Positions 14,844 to 22,700 of a DNA stretch of 64,000 nucleotides are shown here, piece after piece. A model generated the notes under the pieces. That model saw nothing but the letters and a program-made list of their open reading frames with translations. It made no database searches and was not told the origin of the DNA. Origin of the DNA: CAMAUF01 sp046152925 (GTDB lineage: Bacteria > Chloroflexota > Dehalococcoidia > Tepidiformales > Tepidiformaceae). Each line of letters begins with the position of its first letter. Position 1 is the first letter of the stretch. Position numbers and translations under genes: made by a program. The stretch is from the NCBI GenBank assembly GCA_046152925.1, contig JBJXFX010000002.1, forward strand, positions 8,524 to 72,523, in the 5' to 3' direction.

Positions 14844-15271
14844 GCGAAGGCCGTCTCGACCTTGGCGGCCATGTCGAAGTAGTCCTGGAGCGTCTGGTTG
14901 AAGCGGTAAAACGCGTCGCGGCGGTGGTAGTCCTTGCCGCGCGCGAACTCTGCGTCACTCCGGAGGTCCAGCGAGTTCAGCGTGAAGTCATGGGTCGCGC
15001 GGCCGTTGTCGCGGATGTCCTGGATCATCGCCTGCCAGGCGTCGGGCTCTTGGACGAGCGTGAAGTCCAGCTCGGCGGCGCGATTGGCGTCGATCTCCTT
15101 GACCTTGGTCACCTCGAACGCTTCGAAGTCGACCTCCCAAATGCGGGAACCAACCTGCACGCCCATCTCACAGTCGCACGTCCCGAGCCGCCGGAAGCTG
15201 TCGGACTCGTTGAGAAGCTTCGCTAGCGATTGAAAGTACTCGGTCGAGGGAAACTGCGGCATGGGAGGCAC
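14840..15271 (-). CDS. SCP-2-like small protein, function uncertain
   Basis: A 143-residue protein. The order of strands and helices (IWEVDFEAFEVTKVKEID, ELDFTLVQEPDAWQAMIQDI, then a long C-terminal helix FYRFNQTLQDYFDMAAKVE) is reminiscent of sterol-carrier-protein-2 domains, in which the DAWQAMI-type helix follows a central strand. Such domains bind lipids or acyl-CoA. The match is by pattern only and moderate. AGGAG lies before the ATG. It is monocistronic. Confidence 0.5.
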   Translation of the reverse strand: MPPMPQFPSTEYFQSLAKLLNESDSFRRLGTCDCEMGVQVGSRIWEVDFEAFEVTKVKEIDANRAAELDFTLVQEPDAWQAMIQDIRDNGRATHDFTLNSLDLRSDAEFARGKDYHRRDAFYRFNQTLQDYFDMAAKVETAFA

Positions 15272-15354
15272 TCCTCACGGTTCTGGGGCGACGGATAACG
15301 AGTCACGAGTCTACTGGAGCCATCGATACCGCGGAACGGGCGTACGGTCGTTCC

Positions 15355-16707
15355 TTACCGCCGGGTGCTTTCGACCGTCACCACCACCGAGTTCGACGGC
15401 CCACTCACGCGGACCGTCGCGGAATAGGCGCCCGGCTCGGCTGGCGGGTCGGCGACGACGCTGATCTGCGTGCTCGTCCCGGCGGCCAGCGTCCCGCTCG
15501 GGGGCCCCGCCGATAGCCAGCCGTCGCTCGCTTCGACGACGAACGTCGCCGCTCCACAGAATCCGTTGAAGAGCACGAAGAACGTCTGCTGCCCCGGGGG
15601 CGCCGTCAGCCGGGAGACGTTCGCTTGCAGCACCGGGAGGCAGGCCGTCGCAGTCGGCGTCGGCGTCGCGGTGGGGTTGGCCGTGCCGGTAGCTGTCGGC
15701 GTGGGAGTCGGGACCGGTGTGGGGCTGGCGCCCAGCGTGGCCGTGGCGGTTGGCGTCGGCGTGGGCGAGCGCGCTGGCGTGGCGGTCGCGGTGGACACGA
15801 TCGGCGTCGCAGTCAAGCCCGCCGCCGCTGTCCGCGTCGGGCCGGCCGAAGGCGTCGCAGTCGCGCGGGGAGAGGCGGACGGCGTCGCCCTCACGGGCGT
15901 GCGGGTCGGCGTCCGAGTGGCGGACGGCGTGCCCGAAGGTGGGGCCCCGCTCCCGGGCGTGGCTGTCGGGGCGGCGGAGAAGACCCGGTCGCCCGCGCCA
16001 CGCGTGAGGGCCACTGGGCTGCCAGGGATGAACAAGAGCGCCGCCAGCCCTGCGACGGCCCCTGCCAACGCCGCGCCCCAAAGCCAGCGCTGGCCCCAGC
16101 GTGGCGCACCTACAGTGGGCGTCGGTGTCGCCGGTCCGCTGGGACGACCGCCCCCGTACCAGCGCTCTGCGTCGCGCACCCAGCCAGAGGCCACACCCGC
16201 AGGCAAGACGGCGGGCTCAGTCTCTGCGGCGTAGCGCTCCGCGAAGCCGGGGGGCATCGACGCCGGCAGCCGGGCAAGGAGCGAGGCCGCGCTCGACCGC
16301 GAAATCCCCGCCGCCTGGGCAAGCTCATGTTCGCCAAACCGCTGCCGAAGCCCGAGATCCAGGTAGGCGTGGCGCTCCCAGCCCCCGGCCGCAGCCTCGC
16401 AGGCCAGCCCCGCGCGGGCCTCCGAGGGGACGACCTCGCCACGCGCCGCCGCCACGCCGAGCAAGGGCCACGCTTGCGAAACGAGCCAGGCCCGGGCGCT
16501 CGCGCCCACCGGCGCAGCTCCCGCGTTCTCCGCGGCTCGGCGGATCGCTTCCCCGGTGAGCACCATCGCCCGGCCCGCGTGGCCGACCACCTGAAACAGC
16601 ACGTCGTAGAGCAGCGGGACGTGCTCGGCGACGAGCGCCAGGAACGCCTCCCGGTCGCCGGAGCGAGCGCCGTCGAGGAGCGCCCCGTCATCGCCTGCGT
16701 CCACCAT
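15355..16707 (-). CDS. Membrane-tethered protein with a sigma-factor-like N-terminus and a BACON-like C-terminus
   Basis: A 450-residue protein of mixed parts. Residues 1-165 resemble an ECF sigma factor: ARSGDREAFLALVAEHVPLLYDV (region 2-like), then LRQRFGEHELAQAAGISRSSAASLL (region 4-like helix-turn-helix). Residues 207-228 are one membrane helix. Residues 245-345 are a Thr/Pro-rich stalk made of TPTPTAT-type repeats. Residues 355-450 are a beta domain with a BACON pattern (SDGWLSAGPPSGTLAAGTSTQISV). Topology would be N-in, C-out. The sigma-like part lacks a clear region 2 DNA-contact motif, so it may be a sensor or decoy. Confidence 0.65.
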   Translation of the reverse strand: MVDAGDDGALLDGARSGDREAFLALVAEHVPLLYDVLFQVVGHAGRAMVLTGEAIRRAAENAGAAPVGASARAWLVSQAWPLLGVAAARGEVVPSEARAGLACEAAAGGWERHAYLDLGLRQRFGEHELAQAAGISRSSAASLLARLPASMPPGFAERYAAETEPAVLPAGVASGWVRDAERWYGGGRPSGPATPTPTVGAPRWGQRWLWGAALAGAVAGLAALLFIPGSPVALTRGAGDRVFSAAPTATPGSGAPPSGTPSATRTPTRTPVRATPSASPRATATPSAGPTRTAAAGLTATPIVSTATATPARSPTPTPTATATLGASPTPVPTPTPTATGTANPTATPTPTATACLPVLQANVSRLTAPPGQQTFFVLFNGFCGAATFVVEASDGWLSAGPPSGTLAAGTSTQISVVADPPAEPGAYSATVRVSGPSNSVVVTVESTRR

Positions 16708-16748
16708 CAGGGCTCAGTATAGGGGCAGCCACCGCGAAGCCAGGCGCC

Positions 16749-17543
16749 TCAGCGCCCGCCCCGCTCCGCCCGTCGTGGCCGGCCCAGGGCGAACAGCCAG
16801 ACAAGCAGCGCGCCAAACACAAAACCGCCGATGTGCGCGAAGAACGCCACACCCGAGTTCGGCGCCGCTGGGCTGAGCGAGGCGACGCCGGAGAGCAGGT
16901 TCTGCACGAACCAGAGGCCAATCATCACCACGCCGGGCACGGGAAGCGGCAAGAACAAGAGCAGCGGCACCAGCACCGTGACGCGCGCCTTCGGATAGAG
17001 CACCAAGTACGCCCCGAGCACCGCCGCGACTGCCCCGCTCGCGCCGACCACCGGCACCACGCTCGATGGCTCGACCAGCCCCTGCGCAAGCGCGGCGACA
17101 ACGCCGCCAGCCAGGTAGAACACCAAGTACCGCAGGTGGCCCAATCGGTCCTCGACGTTATCGCCGAACACCCAGAGAAAGAGCATGTTGCCAATGAGGT
17201 GGATCCAGCCGGCGTGGAGAAACGTTGAGGTCAGGATGGAGAGGAGCACCTCGAGTCGCCGCGGCTCCTGCGCCTTCGATTCGCCCCGTGCTGCGTCGAA
17301 CCACTCCTCCGGCTGGAAGGACCATCGACAGTAGAACGCGTCGATGTCAGTCGGGGCGGGGACGAAGCCATAACAGGTCCCAGTCGCCAACTCGCGCTGG
17401 ACGCGGACCGCCTCCGCGCGAGAGGACGGGACTTGGCTGTCCAATACCATCACCCAGAGCAGCACGGCGAGATTCGCGGCGATCAGCGCCATCGTCACGA
17501 ACGGCGTGCTCCGCGAGCGCGGGCTATCACCGATCGGGATCAA
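16749..17543 (-). CDS. Rhomboid family intramembrane serine protease
   Basis: A 264-residue protein with about six to seven membrane helices. The catalytic dyad is visible: S169 in VGASGAVAAVLG and H237 in AHIGGFVFG; H115 and N119 in HLIGNMLFLWVFGD form the oxyanion site. A roughly 60-residue loop (38-98) after the first helix contains two cysteines and is expected outside or in the periplasmic space. It cleaves membrane proteins; the substrate is unknown. Its start overlaps the stop of the phosphatase gene by four bases, so the two are cotranscribed. Confidence 0.92.
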   Translation of the reverse strand: MIPIGDSPRSRSTPFVTMALIAANLAVLLWVMVLDSQVPSSRAEAVRVQRELATGTCYGFVPAPTDIDAFYCRWSFQPEEWFDAARGESKAQEPRRLEVLLSILTSTFLHAGWIHLIGNMLFLWVFGDNVEDRLGHLRYLVFYLAGGVVAALAQGLVEPSSVVPVVGASGAVAAVLGAYLVLYPKARVTVLVPLLLFLPLPVPGVVMIGLWFVQNLLSGVASLSPAAPNSGVAFFAHIGGFVFGALLVWLFALGRPRRAERGGR

Positions 17544-18169
17544 CGCCCGAGCCCGTCGAGGTGCGTGGTGTCGTTGACGAGCGCGAGGTACACCTTGCCG
17601 CCGTGCACCTCGAGCCTCGAGAGCCCGCAGTTAGCCGTCCCGAAACGCAACGAATGCGCTGGCGAAGCCCCAGCGGCCTCGGCGAACAGGCAGCTCAACG
17701 CCGTCCCATGGGAGATCACGAGGACGTCGCCGCCCTTGTGCGCCTGGATCACCCGGTCGAAGGCCGCCCACATCCGAGACCGGACCGCCGCCAAGCCCTC
17801 CCCACCGGGAGGGAGCCAGTCCGGCGACTCCGCCCGCATGAGGGCGTACTGGGCCGGGTCCTCTTTGCGGATTTCCGCTTCGCGACGGCCTTCCCAGGCC
17901 CCGTAGTGAATCTCCCGCCAATCCGGGTCGACGCCGGGCGTCAGCCCGCGCCCCTCCGCCGCCAATGCGGCGGTCGCCAGCGCGCGGGAGAGGTCGCTCG
18001 TGACTACGGCGGTGACCGGGACCGCCGCCAGCCGCTTCCCGAGCGCCCGCGCCTGCTCCTCGCCCTTCGACGTCAACTTCGTCTCGTGGTGGCCACAAAA
18101 CACGCCAGCCCGGTTCGTCTCCGTCTCTCCGTGCCGCGCAAGCCAGACCCGAAGCCCCGACGCCGCCAT
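17540..18169 (-). CDS. Histidine phosphatase family protein (phosphoglycerate mutase-like)
   Basis: A 209-residue protein, starting at MAASGLRVWLARHGETE; an upstream ATG 18 codons earlier is possible but would add an Arg-rich tail without family match. The catalytic RHGETE histidine, SDLSRALATA and DWREIHYGAWEGR (acid/base glutamate region) and the second histidine in VLVISHGTAL are all present. Members dephosphorylate sugar phosphates, nucleotides or cobalamin intermediates. The sequence alone does not separate these. It is cotranscribed with the rhomboid protease. Confidence 0.85.
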   Translation of the reverse strand: MAASGLRVWLARHGETETNRAGVFCGHHETKLTSKGEEQARALGKRLAAVPVTAVVTSDLSRALATAALAAEGRGLTPGVDPDWREIHYGAWEGRREAEIRKEDPAQYALMRAESPDWLPPGGEGLAAVRSRMWAAFDRVIQAHKGGDVLVISHGTALSCLFAEAAGASPAHSLRFGTANCGLSRLEVHGGKVYLALVNDTTHLDGLGR

Positions 18170-18288
18170 CGCGGCAGGATACCATCGCCCGACGAACACG
18201 CCCCGGCGCCCCTGCCGCTCCACTTATCCCCCAGGGGCGTGTTATGTTGGGCGAGCGTCCCGTCTTGGCGGGGGGGACGTGTGGTCCT

Positions 18289-18924
18289 ATGCAACTGAAA
18301 CCGATGCTGGCCGCCGGGCTTCTCGGCGCTGGCCTGATCTCCGCGACGGTGATCGCCGCCGCGCAGGGAACGCCCGTCGCGGCCATCGCGAACTGCGACA
18401 CCGCGACCGGCGACCTCGACCAGCGCGAGCTCGACATGCTCGCCCTGATGAACGCGGCCCGTGCGACCGAGGGCCGCGCCGCCCTCATCCCCTCCCCGAC
18501 GCTCAACCGCTCGTCGGCGTGGAAAAGCGAAGACGCCGCCAAAACGGGCCTCGCGCACACCGACTCGCTCGGCCGCGACCCCTTTGTCCGGATGAAAGAC
18601 TGCGGCTACCCGCGGCCCCTCGGGGAAAACGTGGGCATGGGCACCACGAGCGCCCAAGCGATCTTCGGGGCCTTCATGGCGTCGCCAGGCCACCGCGCCA
18701 ACATCCTCCACGCGAGCGGGGTCGCGGTCGGCATCGGCCACGCGAACGGCCACTGGACGCTCACCTTCGGCCTGATCGACGACTCCTCCGGCTCCCCGCC
18801 GCCCACCGCCGCCGCCCCGACCGCGACGCCAACCCGAACGGCCACGCCGAGCCCCACGCCGACCCGGACGCCAACGCCCCAAATCTTCCGCGTCCAAATC
18901 CCCATGGTCGGCACTGGCCAGTAA
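18289..18924 (+). CDS. Secreted CAP-domain (SCP/PR-1-like) protein
   Basis: A 211-residue protein starting MQLKPMLAAGLLGAGLI, a typical signal peptide that ends near AAAQG. The CAP domain (about residues 40-165) shows LDMLALMNAARATEGRAAL, the LAHTDSLG histidine, RPLGENVGMGTTSAQAIFGA and SPGHRANILHA, the family signatures. A Thr/Pro-rich tail (TPTRTATPSPTPTRTPTP) follows, like the stalks of other surface proteins here. The family role in bacteria is poorly known. A strong terminator lies downstream. Confidence 0.87.
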   Translation: MQLKPMLAAGLLGAGLISATVIAAAQGTPVAAIANCDTATGDLDQRELDMLALMNAARATEGRAALIPSPTLNRSSAWKSEDAAKTGLAHTDSLGRDPFVRMKDCGYPRPLGENVGMGTTSAQAIFGAFMASPGHRANILHASGVAVGIGHANGHWTLTFGLIDDSSGSPPPTAAAPTATPTRTATPSPTPTRTPTPQIFRVQIPMVGTGQ

Positions 18925-18960
18925 GCCCAGACGTCGGTTTCCCGGACGAGACACAAAGAA

Positions 18961-18986
18961 AAGGCCCCCGGTCTCCCGGGGGCCTT
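18961..18986. terminator. Bidirectional intrinsic terminator
   Basis: A perfect 11-bp stem (AAGGCCCCCGG at 18961-18971 with 18976-18986) and a four-base loop between two convergent genes. On the minus strand the stem runs into TTTTCTTT, which is a classical U-tract; on the plus strand CGCTCTT follows. Confidence 0.88.
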
Positions 18987-19012
18987 CGCTCTTGCGTGTG
19001 AACGCGATCGGC

Positions 19013-19630
19013 TTACCGGCTGCGCCGGGCCGCCACCGCTCCACCAGCCGCGAACGCGAGGACGCCGAGGCCGATGAGGCCAAAGAGCACTGCGTTCGAG
19101 CCGCTGCCGCTGTCGAGACCGTTACCGGTCGCGGGCGGCCGCGGGGTGGCGCCACCACCGCCGCCGCCGCCACCGGAGGTGGGGGTGGCCGACGGCGAGG
19201 CCGTCGCGGTGGCAGTCGGAGGCGTGGTGTAGGTGAGGTTGACCGGGTTGAGGTCGAAGTTCTTCCACGACCCGGTCTCTTTCGCCTGCTTATCGCCGAT
19301 GAAGAAAGTCACGACTGCGCCGTCCGTGCCACAGTTCGGGGAAGACCCCGGGTCCAGTGCCGGGACATCGAGCACGTAGCGGCTCTCAGCTCCGGTGTTG
19401 AACGTGACCGTGACGCCGCAGGTGGCGCTCACGATGCGCGCCTCGATGCGGGTGCCCGCTGGCGGGGCCGCGCCATCAACCTTTACCGACCCGGCGAACC
19501 GGGCGGGCGGGTTGGGCGGGGATTCCGCCTGGGCTTCATGGGCCCCGAAGGAACCCGTGAAGCCAAGTACGATCGCCCCGAGCACCGCAGCAAGACCGCT
19601 ACCGGCGAGCATCCTCTTAAGGTTGGTCAT
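19013..19630 (-). CDS. Secreted surface protein with a C-terminal sorting-signal-like anchor
   Basis: A 205-residue protein. MTNLKRMLAGSG is taken as the start because GGAG lies nine bases before it. A signal peptide (AAVLGAIVLGFTGSFGAHEAQA) is followed by a beta domain to about residue 130 with two cysteines, a Thr/Ser/Pro linker, a Gly run and PATGNG. The last 30 residues are a membrane helix (LFGLIGLGVLAFAAGGAVAA) ending in RRSR. This arrangement imitates Gram-positive sortase signals. No sortase is in the window. It follows the giant surface protein on the same strand with an 82-base gap after that gene's stop. Confidence 0.7.
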   Translation of the reverse strand: MTNLKRMLAGSGLAAVLGAIVLGFTGSFGAHEAQAESPPNPPARFAGSVKVDGAAPPAGTRIEARIVSATCGVTVTFNTGAESRYVLDVPALDPGSSPNCGTDGAVVTFFIGDKQAKETGSWKNFDLNPVNLTYTTPPTATATASPSATPTSGGGGGGGGATPRPPATGNGLDSGSGSNAVLFGLIGLGVLAFAAGGAVAARRSR

Positions 19631-19690
19631 GCTTGCTAGCTCCATTCCTATCTGTACGGCCGTTGTCGTTATGGGACCCCGTGTCAGGCG

Positions 19691-19716
19691 GGTGGCCCCC
19701 CTTGCGGGAGGCCACC
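19691..19716 (-). other. GNRA-capped stem-loop between two surface-protein genes
   Basis: On the minus strand GGTGGCCTCCC, loop GCAA, GGGGGGCCACC: an 11-bp stem with one T-G wobble and a GNRA tetraloop. It lies just after the stop of the giant surface gene. No U-tract follows, so it may stabilise the 3' end or allow partial readthrough into the 205-residue gene. Confidence 0.6.
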
Positions 19717-19731
19717 AACCCTTCTTGGGAC

Positions 19732-22700
19732 TTAGCCGACGTTAGTCGCGATAGTCCATTCGACTGCGGCCGGGCCCTTGATGGCGATCCAGTAGGCCGA
19801 GCCCTTCTTGAGGTTGACAAGGTCGTTCGCACCCGGGACAGAGACGCCGGCCGGGAAGTAGCCGAGCCAGTCCTGGGCCGCTGCGTCCCAGCCATAGATG
19901 GCCGTGACTTCAGCGCTGATGTCGTTGCCGGCATCGTTGGCGCCGGTGCCCGCGAGGGCATCGGAGACCTTGATGTTGTCCGCACCGCTCCACGTGACCA
20001 GCGACCAGCGGAAGTTCAGGGTGAGCTTCGTGGTGGTCTGCAGGTCGATGACGCGGTCGAAGCCAATCGTGCCCTCGTCATCCTTCGCGAAGACGAGGAC
20101 GTTGACGACGGAGAGGAGGCTGTTCGAAACCTTGATCCAGGCCTGGCATTCGTCGGTCGCACCGGCGGCAGCGAGGCTGGACAGCGGGAATTCCTTGATG
20201 CCGGTCACCGCCGGGTTGTTCTCCGACACCGAGTAGGTGCGGAGGCCCGTCGCGAACTGGCGGTTGCCGTCCAGGTTCAGCGAACCACCATCGGCGCGGC
20301 CGATGATGATGCCCTGGCCCGAATCGATCAGGAAGTCGACCGTTTCAACCGGGTCGTTGGTCCCGATCGTCGTCTTCTCGTCCACGCGGCTGTAGACCGA
20401 GTGGAGGTGGACGCTGGACGGGGTCGCCGAGCCGCCGATTGGGGCGCAGTAGCCATCGCGGTCCATGGCATGGAACACGACGTACTTGAACTGCGGGTCC
20501 TCGCCAGCTTCAACGGTCACGTCCTTGTAGCCGCCCCAGGTCCAGTTGACCGTGGCGGAGTTGGACTGAACCGGGAAGTGCTTGCCGCGGAAGTCCGGGT
20601 AGTCAGCGGTGGCCGTGATGGTGGCCTTGCCGACGACATCGCCAGGCTTGCAGTGCTTGCCACCGCCAAGGACGTTGGCAGCGCACGCGGTCAGGTCGGT
20701 CTTGAAGTCACCATTGGCGGTGACCATGGCCTCGCCGTGGTTGTCGGTGTAGACAACCGCATCGCGGCCGATGGACTGGTCGCCGTAGGCATCGCGGATG
20801 GCCTGAAGCTCGGCCCGGTCCGTGGTGGAGAGGGCTTCGCCGATGCCTTCCGCATTGCTGTCGCGGCGGACGAACTGCCAGAAGTGGTACGGACCATCGC
20901 CATCAGCGCCGCGGGTGACCGCCTGAAGGTCGGAACCGAGGCCGTTGCGGGCGGCTGGGCCGTCATCGCCCCAGCTATCCCAGAGGTAGCCACCACCAGC
21001 CACGACGGCCGGGATGTATGGCGAATCCGGGATGTTGCTGTAGTAGAACGGGTTCGGGTAGGTCTGCGACGTGGAGTTGGCCGTCCCGTTGTAGTAGACG
21101 TCTTCCTTCCACACCTGCTTCATGAAGCCGGTGCCGCGGAGCTTGACCGACACGAGGGCCGGAGGCATGGGAGCATCCCACCGGTCCACGTCGCCGTCCT
21201 TGAGGATGGTGTCGCGGACGAACGAGTTGCTCGTGCCAGCGAAGTTGCTCAGGGCCGCGCCGCAGCTGCCGAGGGCGCAAAGGCCAGGCAGGTCGACGAG
21301 GCTGAACGGACCCTCGAACGGCGTGCTGTTCACCACGAAGATCGCGGTGCCAGCGGCCGGGACGGCCGGGAGCGACGGCGAGATGGCGAGGAAGCCAGTC
21401 ACCGGGTCGAACGCCGTCACCGTGTAGTTCACGGTGCTCGCGCCGATGAAGATGCTCGTGCCCACCGGGAGGCCAGCCGTCACGAGGAACGCCGAGGTGG
21501 AGTTCCCAGCGCTGCTGCCAACGTTGGACGCGAGGACGTTCGTGGCGCCCGTCGGCGTGGTCAGCGCAATGCCGGCCGCGTTGTTCGGGGCGATCATGAT
21601 GTCGTACTGCGGGCGGAATTCCTCGGCAGTGCCGCGGGCATCCGTGCCATCAGCCGGGTCGGCCGGGCCGCCCGCGAGGAGCGCCCAGTCGTCGGGCATC
21701 ACCCAGCGGTTCGCCGGGAGGACGTTGAGCGGGTTGGAGGTGTCGGCCGCGCGGCCCGACGGGTTCTCATTGATGAACCAGCCGGTCACCCGGATGCGGA
21801 CAAGGATGTCCTTCGACACGTTCCAGTCAGCGGCGTTGTCGGCGTCGTCCTTCGTGGCATCCCATGGGTTGCCAGGCGCGTAGTCCGACACGACGCTGCC
21901 GTTGTGGCTCGGCTTGCTGACCTGGGTCACGAGCGAGGTCGTCACCGTGTTCAGCTTCATGTAGTAGACGACGAACGCAACCTTCGTCTGGTCAGGGGTG
22001 AACAGGCCGCGGTAGCGCCAGTCCCACCACTGGTCGAAGTCGCTCTCGTAGTACTGATCGAGGTTGAGATCCGGGCCGTGAATCGAGCCCGCGAAGAGCT
22101 CGATGTCGACCTGGCCAGGCTGCTCCGACTCGTAGAGCACGCGCGTGATGCAGGCGCTCTGCGGGCGGCCGGGGGCGTCGTTCACCTGGGATTCCAGGTT
22201 GAGGTTGTCCCCGTAGTAGTCGGTGCCGATGTGGCCGAGAAGCGCCGTGAACGCCTCATCCGGAGCAACGGCGGCGCCGAGGCCCGAGATGAAGTTGCCA
22301 GGTCCGCCACCCTTCACCCAGTGGGCGAGCCAAATGGGAACCTCGCGCGTCGCCGCCGCGGACGGATCCTGGCGCACGTCGAGGTCGTAGAACGGGCAGA
22401 AGCCAGCCGGCTCGCCGTTCTGGAAGTCGCCCGGCGGGATCCGCCAGTCGTGCTCGAGGATGATGCGCTGGCCGGCCCACGCCAGGAAGACTTGCTTCTG
22501 GGCGGGCTGGTTGACCCAGCGGACCTTGATGGTCTCCGGCGCCGGGCGCGGCGGGTTGCCGCTGCCGAGGTAGTTCGGGTACTTCGCATGGAAGGTAACC
22601 CAGGACTCGCTGCCCGACTGGTCGCAGTCGCGCGCGCCACTGGTGTGGCCATCGTAGAAGCTGGCGCCGCTGAGGCCGCCGGAGCCAGCGATGGCGCCGT

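Noticed and set aside
15640..16010. Repetitive GC-rich tract that looks like a DNA repeat array
   Set aside because: It encodes the Thr/Pro stalk of the tethered protein; the repetition is at protein level and there are no CRISPR-like spacers.
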